Assembly (NCBI RefSeq): GCF_025145285.1
Contig: NZ_CP102251.1
Span: forward strand, 620,001 to 684,000
Source of the DNA: Alistipes onderdonkii
Lineage (GTDB): Bacteria > Bacteroidota > Bacteroidia > Bacteroidales > Rikenellaceae
Length of the DNA: 64,000 bases
Direction of reading: 5' to 3'
The notes beneath the pieces were generated by a model. That model did not search any database. It saw only the letters and a list, made by a program, of their open reading frames with translations, and was not told where the DNA came from. Positions 23,376-31,907 of the stretch are shown piece by piece (positions within the stretch are counted from its first letter, which is position 1; each line of letters opens with the position of its first letter). The position numbers and the translations under genes were made by a program.

Positions 23376-25025
23376 ATGAAACTACGAAATTCCATACGTC
23401 CGATAAGGTTACTGTTGTTGCTGTCCGGCCTGCTGGCATTAGCGTCGTGCCGGCAGAACGAGACGCAATCCCTCTCGGAATACCTGGACTATGTAATCGA
23501 GAACAAGCATATTTTCGAAGCCGAAAAGGAAGAGCGGATCAGCAGGCTGAGGAACCTGCTGGGCGTAAGCAACCTGACCCCGGAACAGGAATACGAGATC
23601 AATACGAAGCTGTACGAAGAATTCAGGAAATACAAGCTGGATTCGGCCATCCGCTACGTCGAACGGAACCTCGAAATCGCCAGGCAGCTGGACAACAAAA
23701 GGCTGACCTACCTGTCGAACATGTACCTCGCCCAGCTCTACTCTTTTTCGGGCATGTGCGTCGAGGCGAACCAGATACTCCGCTCCATCCGATCGTCCGA
23801 ACTCCCGCGCGACCTGCTTCCCGTCTACTACGAGGCCAACAACCGTTATTTCCAGCACTATGCCACGCTGAGCAGCCAGCGCAGCCACCTGCACGAAATG
23901 AATATCTACCGGGACTCGCTGATGATGGTTTCCGACCCGGGATCGTTCCGGTACAGGATACACCTGAGCTACAAACTCATGGGAAACGGCAAGATGGACG
24001 AAGCCAGGGCGATCCTCGACGAGTTGCTGGAAGAGGTCGGCAAGGACACGCCGCTCTACGCGGAGACGGCCTATGCCTACGGCTGTTTCTACCGGCTGAA
24101 CAAAGACCCGGAGGCGGAAAAGAAATATTTCATGCTCTCGGCGATCGCCGATGCGAAGAGCGCGGTGAAGGAGAACGCCTCGTTCCACACGCTGGCTCTG
24201 ATGTACTACGACCAGGGCGATCTTTCGCGGGCTTTCAAGTACACGCAGGCGGCCATCGAAGATGCGGTCTTCAGCAACGTGCAGTTCCGCACGACCCAGA
24301 TGTCGAAGTTCTATTCGATCATCAACTCGATCTACCAGGCCAAGGAGGCCAAGTCCAAATCCAAGTTGCAGCACTACCTGATCCTGATCAGCGTCCTGTC
24401 GCTGTTCCTCGTGCTGCTGTTCATCTACGTTTATCAGCAGATACACAAGCTGTACCGCATCAAGGAGGAGCTGTCGCGGACGAACGGGCGCCTGATGCAG
24501 CTCAACGACGAACTGCATGAGAAAAACACGCAGCTCACCGATTCGAACATCATCAAGGAACAGTACATAGCGAGGTTCTTCGACCTCTGTTCGATGTATA
24601 TCGACAAACTGGAGGACTACCGCAAATCGCTGAACAAACTGGCGCAGAACCGGCAGATCGACGAGTTATACAAACAGCTGAAATCCACGTCGATGATGGA
24701 GAACGAGCTGGATGAACTGTATAAGAATTTCGACGCCATATTCCTGAACCTCTACCCGTCGTTCGTCGCGGATTTCAACGCCCTGCTGGTCGAGGACGAA
24801 CGGATCGTGCTCAAGTCGGAAGACCTGCTGAACAAGGAACTCCGGATTTACGCCCTGCTGCGGCTGGGCATCACCGACAGCGTCAAGATCGCCTCGTTCC
24901 TGCGATGCTCGCTGAGCACCGTATATAACTACCGCACCAAAGCCCGGAACAAGGCCGCAATATCGCGTGAGGACTTCGAAAAAATGGTCATGCGGATCGG
25001 TGTGCCGCCCGAAAACAGGCCTTGA
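23376..25025 (+). CDS. DUF6377 membrane-tethered regulator
   Basis: 549 residues. The start at 23376 gives a lipoprotein-like N-terminus (LLALASCRQNE). The N-terminal half (about 30-330) is TPR-like helical repeats in the periplasm, then one transmembrane helix (about 339-358, YLILISVLSLFLVLLFIYVY), then a coiled coil (LSRTNGRLMQLNDELHEK). The C-terminal DUF6377 region ends in a LuxR-like segment RLGITDSVKIASFLRCSLST plus VYNYRTKARNK. The topology resembles SusR-type sensors that control nearby sugar genes, so it may regulate the Tat operon that follows (inference). Confidence 0.87.
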   Translation: MKLRNSIRPIRLLLLLSGLLALASCRQNETQSLSEYLDYVIENKHIFEAEKEERISRLRNLLGVSNLTPEQEYEINTKLYEEFRKYKLDSAIRYVERNLEIARQLDNKRLTYLSNMYLAQLYSFSGMCVEANQILRSIRSSELPRDLLPVYYEANNRYFQHYATLSSQRSHLHEMNIYRDSLMMVSDPGSFRYRIHLSYKLMGNGKMDEARAILDELLEEVGKDTPLYAETAYAYGCFYRLNKDPEAEKKYFMLSAIADAKSAVKENASFHTLALMYYDQGDLSRAFKYTQAAIEDAVFSNVQFRTTQMSKFYSIINSIYQAKEAKSKSKLQHYLILISVLSLFLVLLFIYVYQQIHKLYRIKEELSRTNGRLMQLNDELHEKNTQLTDSNIIKEQYIARFFDLCSMYIDKLEDYRKSLNKLAQNRQIDELYKQLKSTSMMENELDELYKNFDAIFLNLYPSFVADFNALLVEDERIVLKSEDLLNKELRIYALLRLGITDSVKIASFLRCSLSTVYNYRTKARNKAAISREDFEKMVMRIGVPPENRP

Positions 25026-25150
25026 GCGATTCCACGGCAACTACATTTTTTTTGTATATTTTTTTGATAAAATATTTATTTACAAACATATAATACTTTA
25101 CAGGTTCTACAATTTCCGCCCCAACCTATAAATATGGTATATAATAGGAT

Positions 25151-25158
25151 TAATTTTG
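25151..25158 (+). promoter_or_regulatory. -7 box of the Tat / keto-glycoside operon
   Basis: TAATTTTG fits TAnnTTTG and is the best box in the AT-rich 220-base gap before the first oxidoreductase. The -33 element is not obvious, which would fit activator-dependent transcription. Confidence 0.4.
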
Positions 25159-25246
25159 TAAACACAGCGTTCAGCCACCCGCTCCCGCAGCGGGCAGCCG
25201 GATTGCATCGGATTGTAAACACCTACTTAAACCTATTTTATACGAA

Positions 25247-26320
25247 ATGAATCCAATTAAAGTCGGTCTGATCGGTTTTGGCAGAATGGGAGGTTTTTAC
25301 CTCGAGGAGATGCAAAAAAGCGGTAACTGGGATATCGTTTACATCTGTGACGTATCTCCCGCATCACGGGAACTGGCCCAGCGGCTCTCTCCCCGGTCGA
25401 AAGTAATATCCGACGAACAAATCATATTCAACGACCCCGAGATTCAGGTGGTCGGGCTGTTCGCACTGGCGGATTCCCGCCCGGAGCAGATTCAGAAAGC
25501 AATTGCGAGCGGGAAGCACGTCATCGCCGAGAAACCGATCGCCGACACGGTGGAAAAGGAGTGGCAGACGGTCGCGCTGGCCGAGAAGGCCAAAATCTTC
25601 TCGACGGTGAACCTTTACCTGCGCAATTCGTGGTACCACAACACCATCAAGGATTTTATCGCACAGGGCGAGATCGGCGAACTGGCGATCATCCGCGTAT
25701 GCCACATGACACCGGGGCTGGCACCGGGCGAGGGGCACGAATTCGAGGGCCCGTCGTTCCATGACTGCGGCATGCACTACGTGGACATCGCGCGCTGGTA
25801 TGCCGAATCGGAATTCAAGACCTGGAACGCACAGGCCATCCGCATGTGGGATTACAAGGATCCGTGGTGGCTCCAGTGCCACGGCACGTTCGAGAACGGC
25901 ATCGTATTCGACATTACCCAAGGACATGTATACGGACAACTGGCCGAAAAACAGACCCATAATTCATACATCGACATCATCGGCACGAAAGGCATCGCGC
26001 GCATGACGCACGATTTCAAGACGGCGATCGTCGAACTGCACGGGGTGACGCAGACGCACCGGCTCATACAGCCCTACGGAGGCAAGAACATCGATGTGCT
26101 GTGCAAACTGTTCGCAGAGTCGATCGAAAGCGGGAAACGCAATCCGTCGCTCCCCTCGTTCCGCGACGCCGCCACGGCATCGGAATACGCATGGCGGTTC
26201 CTCCAGGATTCGCGGCAGCACGACCTGCCGGCAATCGGAAATCTGGAAACGCTGCAGGAGATTCGCGAACGCCGCCGCACGATGTCGAATGGCTACGGGT
26301 TGCTGAGGAAGCGCGCATAA
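25247..26320 (+). CDS. Gfo/Idh/MocA oxidoreductase, cytoplasmic
   Basis: 357 residues. Rossmann nucleotide-binding start KVGLIGFGRMGGFYLEEM, the family motif AEKPIADTVEKEW (Glu-Lys-Pro), then the GFO/IDH/MocA C-terminal domain with HDCGMHYVDIARWY carrying the likely catalytic His. No signal peptide, so it acts in the cytoplasm. It would oxidise or reduce a sugar using NAD(P). First gene of the run tatA - Tat oxidoreductase - DUF1080 - isomerase - tatC, and probably handles the imported product. Confidence 0.9.
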   Translation: MNPIKVGLIGFGRMGGFYLEEMQKSGNWDIVYICDVSPASRELAQRLSPRSKVISDEQIIFNDPEIQVVGLFALADSRPEQIQKAIASGKHVIAEKPIADTVEKEWQTVALAEKAKIFSTVNLYLRNSWYHNTIKDFIAQGEIGELAIIRVCHMTPGLAPGEGHEFEGPSFHDCGMHYVDIARWYAESEFKTWNAQAIRMWDYKDPWWLQCHGTFENGIVFDITQGHVYGQLAEKQTHNSYIDIIGTKGIARMTHDFKTAIVELHGVTQTHRLIQPYGGKNIDVLCKLFAESIESGKRNPSLPSFRDAATASEYAWRFLQDSRQHDLPAIGNLETLQEIRERRRTMSNGYGLLRKRA

Positions 26321-26370
26321 GCCGCAATCTGATACTAAAACAAACTTTATAAACCTTAAAAACAATCGGT

Positions 26371-26580
26371 ATGAACCACTTACTGTTTATCGGCAACCTG
26401 GGTGCAAGCGAAATCATCGTCATAGCCCTGATCGTACTGCTGCTCTTCGGCGGCAAAAAAATCCCGGAACTGATGAAAGGTCTCGGCAAGGGTGTGCGCA
26501 GCTTCAAGGAAGGCATGAACAACATCGAGAACGACATCGAAAACTCGGGTACGGAAAAATCCAACAACGAAAATAAATAG
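26371..26580 (+). CDS. tatA: TatA twin-arginine translocase subunit
   Basis: 69 residues. One transmembrane helix (about 12-26, SEIIVIALIVLLLFG), then the FGGKKIPELMKGLGKG hinge and amphipathic helix, then an acidic tail. This is the pore-forming TatA/E subunit; no separate TatB is in the window. It sits 34 bases before the gene for a protein with a twin-arginine signal, with tatC closing the same operon. Confidence 0.96.
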   Translation: MNHLLFIGNLGASEIIVIALIVLLLFGGKKIPELMKGLGKGVRSFKEGMNNIENDIENSGTEKSNNENK

Positions 26581-26614
26581 TCCCTCAAAAACAACTAACT
26601 TAAATCAAGAAACA

Positions 26615-28087
26615 ATGTCAAGCGAAATGTCAAGGAGAAAGTTCCTGAAAAAAGGAGCTGCTGCCGCGATCGGCTTAGCGGTCGTTCCGGGTACGGTTTT
26701 AGGTAAGAAGTTCGGGCACACGGCTCCGAGCGACAAACTCAACATCTTGGGTGTCGGTATCGGCGGCCGCGGCTCGTCGGTGCTCCGCGGCCTCGAAAGC
26801 CAGAACATCATCGGCCTGTGCGACGTCGACTGGAAATATGCCGACCACGTGTTCAAGCGCTACCCGGCTGCCAAGAAGTACAACGACTACCGCAAGATGT
26901 TCGACGAAATGCTCAAGTCGGCAGACGCCGTGATGGTGGCTACGGCCGACCACACGCACGCGATCATCGCAGCCGATGCGATGACGGCCGGCAAGCACGT
27001 CTACGTCGAGAAGCCCCTGACGCATACCGTATACGAATCGCGTCTGCTGACCAAGCTCGCCGACAAATATAAAGTAGCCACCCAGATGGGTAACCAGGGT
27101 GCGTCGGACGAGGGTGTGCGCAAGGTCTGCGAATGGATCTGGAACGGAGAGATCGGCGAAGTCCGCAAGGTGGAGACCTTCACCGACCGTCCTATCTGGC
27201 CGCAGGGGCTCGCACGTCCCGAGGACGACCAGCGCATCCCCAAGACGTTGAACTGGGACTCTTTCATCGGCCCGGCTCCCTACCGTCCCTACAACGCGAT
27301 CTACACCCCGTGGAACTTCCGCGGCTGGTGGGATTTCGGTACCGGCGCACTGGGCGATATGGCCTGCCACATCCTTCACCCGGTATTCAAGGGCCTGAAG
27401 CTCGGCTATCCGACCAAGGTTCAGGGTAGCTCGACGCTGCTGCTCAACGAATCCGCACCGATGGCGCAGACGGTGAAGTTCGTCTTCCCGGCACGCGACA
27501 ACATGCCGAAGGTAGCCATGCCCGAGGTAGAGGTATACTGGTACGACGGCGGCCTGAAACCGGCGCGCCCCGAAGGGCTGCCCGCAGGCAAAGACCTGAA
27601 CATGGCCGGCGGCGGCGTTATTTTCTACGGTACGAAGGATACGCTGATCTGCGGCTGCTACGGCGTGAACCCCTACCTGGTTTCGGGTCGCGTGCCCAAC
27701 GCACCGAAGGTACTGCGCGAGATCAAGGAGTCGCACCAGATGGACTGGGTACGTGCCTGCAAGGAGGATGCCGACGACCGTGTGCCGAGCGCATCGGACT
27801 TCAGCGAAGCCGGCCCGTTCAATGAAATGGTGGTTATGGGTGTGCTGGCAGTCCGCCTGCAGAACCTGAACCGCGAGTTGCTCTGGGACGGCCCCAACAT
27901 GCGTTTCACGAACATCCCCGATGACGCCACGATCAGTGCCGTCATCAAGGACGGGTTCCACATCAAGGACGGTCACCCGACCTTCGACAAGACCTGGACG
28001 GATCCGGTCAACGCACAGCAATTCGCACAGGAGCTCATCAAGCACACCTACCGCGACGGTTGGAAACTGCCCGACATGCCGCGTTAA
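26615..28087 (+). CDS. Tat-exported Gfo/Idh/MocA oxidoreductase
   Basis: 490 residues. The N-terminus has a textbook Tat signal: SRRKFLKKG (Arg7-Arg8) followed by a short hydrophobic stretch (AAAAIGLAVVPGTVLG). Then a Rossmann core (LNILGVGIGGRGSSVLRGL), VEKPLTH, and a family C-terminal domain with GALGDMACHILHPVF. Tat export implies folding with NAD(P) already bound in the cytoplasm. Related exported enzymes oxidise the 3-hydroxyl of glycosides; with the DUF1080 gene beside it, 3-keto-glycoside formation is the likely role. Exact substrate unknown. Confidence 0.93.
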   Translation: MSSEMSRRKFLKKGAAAAIGLAVVPGTVLGKKFGHTAPSDKLNILGVGIGGRGSSVLRGLESQNIIGLCDVDWKYADHVFKRYPAAKKYNDYRKMFDEMLKSADAVMVATADHTHAIIAADAMTAGKHVYVEKPLTHTVYESRLLTKLADKYKVATQMGNQGASDEGVRKVCEWIWNGEIGEVRKVETFTDRPIWPQGLARPEDDQRIPKTLNWDSFIGPAPYRPYNAIYTPWNFRGWWDFGTGALGDMACHILHPVFKGLKLGYPTKVQGSSTLLLNESAPMAQTVKFVFPARDNMPKVAMPEVEVYWYDGGLKPARPEGLPAGKDLNMAGGGVIFYGTKDTLICGCYGVNPYLVSGRVPNAPKVLREIKESHQMDWVRACKEDADDRVPSASDFSEAGPFNEMVVMGVLAVRLQNLNRELLWDGPNMRFTNIPDDATISAVIKDGFHIKDGHPTFDKTWTDPVNAQQFAQELIKHTYRDGWKLPDMPR

Positions 28088-28132
28088 TCTACGGACAAGA
28101 TTATCAATTCAAATTAAAACAACGGAAAGAAT

Positions 28133-29005
28133 ATGAAAAAAGTCATTTTATTCTCGACATGCATCGCAGCAGCCGCAACGATGGCGGCATGCGGCGGCCC
28201 GGGTGCCAAAGGCAAAGCGGCAGCCGACACGGCAGCGGCAGAAACCAAGGCCGTACCCGAATACACGGTCATCAACAATGCGACAATAGACCTCTCCGGC
28301 TTCCCGCAGGACAAGGACGGCTACTACGTGATCTTCGACGGCAAGACGTTCAACGGCTGGCGCGGCTACGGCAAAGACCACGTGCCCTCGAAATGGACGA
28401 TCGACAACGGCGCGATCAAATTCAACGGTTCGGGCGGCGGTGAAGCCCAGGACGGCGACGGCGGCGACCTGATCTTCACGCACAAGTTCAAGAACTTCGA
28501 GCTCGAAGTGGAGTGGAAAGTTGCCAAAGGCAGCAACTCGGGTATCTTCTACCTCGGCCAGGAGGTAGCCACGACCAAGGACGGCAAACAGCGGATGGAG
28601 CCCATCTACATCTCCTGCCCCGAGTACCAGGTACTCGACAACGAGAACCATCCCGATGCCAAACTGGGCGTCGACGGCAACCGCAAGTCGGCTTCGCTTT
28701 ACGACATGATCCCGGCCGTTCCCCAGAACGCCAAGCCCTATGGCGAGTGGAACAAGGCGAAGATCATGGTTTACAAAGGCACCGTGGTACACGGCCAGAA
28801 CGACCAGAACGTGCTCGAGTACCACCTCTGGACTCCCCAGTGGACGGAGATGCTCGAAAAGAGCAAGTTCAGCCCCGAGAAGTGGCCCCTGGCATTCGAA
28901 CTGCTGAACAACTGCGGCGGTGCACAGCGCGAAGGTTACATCGGCTTCCAGGATCACGGCGACGATGTATGGTTCCGCAACATCCGCATCAAGGTGCTCG
29001 ACTAA
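28133..29005 (+). CDS. DUF1080 lipoprotein (3-keto-disaccharide hydrolase/lyase family)
   Basis: 290 residues. Lipobox MAACGG (Cys about 20), an Ala-rich linker, then a concanavalin-like DUF1080 domain: YYVIFDGKTFNGWRGYG, GGDLIFTHKFKNFELEVEWK, SNSGIFYLGQE, GYIGFQDHGDDVWFRNIRI. This family (PF06439) is now linked to cleavage of 3-keto-glycosides. It follows the Tat-exported oxidoreductase by 45 bases, fitting oxidation then glycosidic cleavage outside the cytoplasm. Membrane-anchored, probably facing the periplasm. Confidence 0.92.
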   Translation: MKKVILFSTCIAAAATMAACGGPGAKGKAAADTAAAETKAVPEYTVINNATIDLSGFPQDKDGYYVIFDGKTFNGWRGYGKDHVPSKWTIDNGAIKFNGSGGGEAQDGDGGDLIFTHKFKNFELEVEWKVAKGSNSGIFYLGQEVATTKDGKQRMEPIYISCPEYQVLDNENHPDAKLGVDGNRKSASLYDMIPAVPQNAKPYGEWNKAKIMVYKGTVVHGQNDQNVLEYHLWTPQWTEMLEKSKFSPEKWPLAFELLNNCGGAQREGYIGFQDHGDDVWFRNIRIKVLD

Positions 29006-29026
29006 TTCCGTTAACAACGGTAACGT

Positions 29027-29932
29027 ATGAAACGTAAACTGTTTACAGCGGTTTGCATCCTGCTCGCTTCGGCAATTGCTCCCTACGGGGCATTTGCCAA
29101 AGCGAAGAAGGACGCAAAGAAGGATATCGGTATCCAGCTCTACTCGGTCAGGGATCTGATCGGGAGTTTCGGAAGAAACCAGCACGACTACAAACCCGTC
29201 CTGAAGGCACTCGCCGACATGGGTTACACCAGCATCGAGGCCGCCAGTTACAACGACGGTAAATTCTACGGCAACACCCCCGAGGAGTTCAGGCGCGACG
29301 TGGAGGCCGTAGGCATGAAGGTGCTCTCTTCGCACTGCGGCAAAGGCCTCTCCGACGAGGAACTGGCTTCGGGTGACTTCTCCGAGTCGATGAAATGGTG
29401 GGATCAGTGCATCGCAGCCCACAAGGCCGCAGGCATGGAGTACATCGTGACCCCGTACCTTCCCGTCCCCAAGACGCTGAAGGACATGCAGACCTACTGC
29501 AACTACCTCAACGCGATCGGGAAGAAATGCCGGGAAGCCGGAATCAAATACGGCTACCACAACCACGCCCACGAATTCCAGAAGATCGAGGACAAGGCTG
29601 TCATGCTGGACTACATGATCGAAAACACCGACCCTGAAAACCTGTTCATCGAACTGGACGTATACTGGGCCGTGATGGGCGAGGCAAGCCCCGTCGATTA
29701 CTTCCACAAATACCCCGGCCGCTTCAAGATGCTCCATATCAAGGATCGCCGCGAAATCGGCCAGAGCGGCATGGTCGGATTCGACGCCATCTTCGAGAAT
29801 GCCAAGACCGCCGGTGTGGAAAACATCATCGTCGAGGTCGAGCAATACAGCTACGATGTCGAGAAGAGTGTCAAACTGAGCCTGGACTACCTGCTCAAGG
29901 CACCTTTCGTAAAGGCTTCGTACAGCAAATAA
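29027..29932 (+). CDS. Exported sugar phosphate isomerase/epimerase-like TIM-barrel protein
   Basis: 301 residues. Sec signal peptide (MKRKLFTAVCILLASAIAPY, cleavage after AFA), then a xylose-isomerase-like barrel (PF01261): GIQLYSVRDL, GYTSIEAASY, YGYHNHAHEFQKI, LFIELDVYWAVM, RFKMLHIKDR. The His/Glu/Asp residues in those segments are the usual metal ligands. In a periplasmic setting it would act on a free keto-sugar rather than a sugar phosphate, for example as isomerase, epimerase or hydratase for the product of the DUF1080 step. The reaction is inferred. Confidence 0.9.
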   Translation: MKRKLFTAVCILLASAIAPYGAFAKAKKDAKKDIGIQLYSVRDLIGSFGRNQHDYKPVLKALADMGYTSIEAASYNDGKFYGNTPEEFRRDVEAVGMKVLSSHCGKGLSDEELASGDFSESMKWWDQCIAAHKAAGMEYIVTPYLPVPKTLKDMQTYCNYLNAIGKKCREAGIKYGYHNHAHEFQKIEDKAVMLDYMIENTDPENLFIELDVYWAVMGEASPVDYFHKYPGRFKMLHIKDRREIGQSGMVGFDAIFENAKTAGVENIIVEVEQYSYDVEKSVKLSLDYLLKAPFVKASYSK

Positions 29933-29954
29933 TCCCTCCGGAAGCATGAAGACG

Positions 29955-29985
29955 ATATCCGGCTGTCTGACGGATGGCCGGATAT
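29955..29985 (+). terminator. Hairpin between the isomerase gene and tatC
   Basis: ATATCCGGC ... GCCGGATAT with a 13-nt loop and TTTCTT after it. It could act as a partial terminator, lowering tatC relative to the upstream genes, or as an mRNA processing or stability element. Confidence 0.45.
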
Positions 29986-30037
29986 TTCTTCGCTGAAAGA
30001 TACCTTCCGGAAAACAAGCAATAAACCCTACTATCCC

Positions 30038-30817
30038 ATGGAAGAAAAGGAAATGACGTTCTGGGCACACCTCGAAGACCTGCGTTGGACGCTGGTACGC
30101 GTGGTCGCCGTCTTATTCGTGTTCGTTGTCGTCTGTTTCTGCCTCATGCCCTATCTGTTCGACAATTTCGTACTGGCTCCCACCACGTCCGATTTCCCGC
30201 TTTACAGATGGCTGTCGAAACTGGGAGGCGGCAATCCGCTGCTCCCCGATTTCAGCAACGACCACTTCTCGGTAGAACTCATCAACATCAACGTTGCCTC
30301 GCAGTTCCTGACGCACATCAGCACCTCGTTCTGGTTTGCACTGGTGCTGATATTCCCCTACCTGACGTTCGAAATATGGCGGTTTGTACAACCGGCCTTG
30401 TTCGACAACGAAAAGAAGAGCGTCGGGATGGCATTCGCATTCGGGACATTCATGTTCTTCCTCGGATGTGCGGTCGGTTACTTCCTGGTCTTCCCCTTCA
30501 CGTTCCGGTTCCTGACCGAATACCAGCTGAGCCCGCTGATCACGAACCAGATCTCGCTGACTTCCTACATGGGTAATTTCCTGATGCTCATTTTCGTAAT
30601 GGGTATCGTCTTCGAGCTGCCGCTGCTGGCATGGTTGCTTTCGAAACTGGGGCTCGTGACAAAAACATTCTTCCGGCAATACCGGAAACATGCCGTAGTC
30701 GTCCTGCTGGTGCTCTCCGCGGTCATCACCCCGACGGGCGACCCGTTCACGCTGATGATCGTCTTCCTGCCGCTTTACCTGCTCTATGAGCTGAGTATAA
30801 AGATTGTCCGGGCATAA
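30038..30817 (+). CDS. tatC: TatC twin-arginine translocase core
   Basis: 259 residues with six transmembrane helices. MTFWAHLEDLRWTLVR is the conserved N-terminal signal-binding face; later blocks are FPYLTFEIWRFVQPALFDNE, GYFLVFPFTFRFL, and RKHAVVVLLVLSAVITPTGD plus P. TatC recognises the twin-arginine signal. It closes the operon that begins with tatA and contains a Tat substrate, so this genome keeps at least one complete minimal TatAC system here. Confidence 0.96.
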   Translation: MEEKEMTFWAHLEDLRWTLVRVVAVLFVFVVVCFCLMPYLFDNFVLAPTTSDFPLYRWLSKLGGGNPLLPDFSNDHFSVELININVASQFLTHISTSFWFALVLIFPYLTFEIWRFVQPALFDNEKKSVGMAFAFGTFMFFLGCAVGYFLVFPFTFRFLTEYQLSPLITNQISLTSYMGNFLMLIFVMGIVFELPLLAWLLSKLGLVTKTFFRQYRKHAVVVLLVLSAVITPTGDPFTLMIVFLPLYLLYELSIKIVRA

Positions 30818-30863
30818 CGGACTGCGACACACGATTTGCCGGCTTTTGCTGACATACGAACTA

Positions 30864-30890
30864 CTACGGCCGGGTAATTCCCGGCCGTAG
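30864..30890. terminator. Hairpin between convergent tatC and AraC genes
   Basis: Perfect 11-bp stem CTACGGCCGGG / CCCGGCCGTAG with a 5-nt loop, about 45 bases after the tatC stop. It lacks a long T run but is placed to end both transcripts. Confidence 0.55.
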
Positions 30891-30915
30891 TCATTATGGG
30901 GAGGGGCCTGCCGGG

Positions 30916-31809
30916 TCAGATGCCCTGCCCCTCCGCCTGAGGTGCATTCCGCATCGAAGCCCGGTACTGCGTCGGTGAAACGCCGTAACGCTGCTTGAAT
31001 GCCCGGTTGAAATAGGGAATGTCCGTAAAACCCACTGCATAGCAGATTTCGGAAATGTTCTTGGAAGAGCGGGTCAGCATCGTACAGGCCATCTGCAACC
31101 GAAAGACATTCAGATAAGCGACAAACGACTCATTGGTCGCCTTCTTGAAAAACAGACAGAAGGCCGTCTTGTTCATCGAGGCATAGGACGCGATCTCCTC
31201 GAGGGTTATCTTACGGTGGTAATTCTCGACGATGTACTTGTAAACGGCCTGCAGGCGCTGCTTGTTCTTATGGATCCTGGCTCCGCGGAATTTCCCGGGC
31301 CCGATGGGGCGGTAATGCCCGTCCTGAGCGATCAGGAAAAGCAATTGCAGCAACGTCACGAACTGTTCGGGGTCGGAACTGCGTTCGAGGCCCGCCAGCA
31401 ATTTACGCACCCTGGCCGCCGTTTCGCCGGTAATCCCGATCGCCTGGCGCAACTCCTTATAGAACCCTACGACGGGCTGGAACTCGGGCGAGAGCTGCGA
31501 CAGCTGCACCAGAAACTCCTCGCCGAATTGCAGCGAACCGTTTTCGATCATCCCGTCGGGGGCGCACAATGCCTTGTCATAGACCCAGCCATGCGGGAAA
31601 TAGGGCGGCAATACGACGATCTCCCCCTCGCGGAAGGGTTCCGTAAAGTCGTTGGTCACCCGCCGCCCGCCGCCGCTCAGCACCACCGTAATCTCGTATT
31701 CGGGATGTTGGTGATACGGGAATTCATCCCGGTACCACAGCCTTTCGTGGCGGTAAGTGAAAGAGCGGGAGGCTCCCTTGAATATTTGTCCGCATGTAAC
31801 AGTCCCCAT
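30916..31809 (-). CDS. AraC family regulator with cupin sensor domain
   Basis: About 297 residues from ATG 31809. That start is preferred over 31845 because a -7-like box (TATATTCG, 31832-31839) lies between them. N-terminal cupin-like domain (FPYHQHPEYEITVVLSGGG, VVLPPYFPHGW) and a C-terminal double HTH at about 195-290 (ITLEEIASYASMNKTAFCLF, SEICYAVGFTDIPYFNRAFK, QRYGVSPTQYR). Cupin-AraC proteins of this kind usually sense a sugar. Target unknown; the neighbouring Tat/keto-glycoside operon is a candidate. Confidence 0.9.
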   Translation of the reverse strand: MGTVTCGQIFKGASRSFTYRHERLWYRDEFPYHQHPEYEITVVLSGGGRRVTNDFTEPFREGEIVVLPPYFPHGWVYDKALCAPDGMIENGSLQFGEEFLVQLSQLSPEFQPVVGFYKELRQAIGITGETAARVRKLLAGLERSSDPEQFVTLLQLLFLIAQDGHYRPIGPGKFRGARIHKNKQRLQAVYKYIVENYHRKITLEEIASYASMNKTAFCLFFKKATNESFVAYLNVFRLQMACTMLTRSSKNISEICYAVGFTDIPYFNRAFKQRYGVSPTQYRASMRNAPQAEGQGI

Positions 31810-31907
31810 CAGTCTTCTGCAATCAATTTTGCGAATATAAGACAATGTTCCGAAAAATCGGAGAAAACAGGGGAGAATTTTGCAGGCGCCTCCGCTTTCA
31901 GCTCCAA

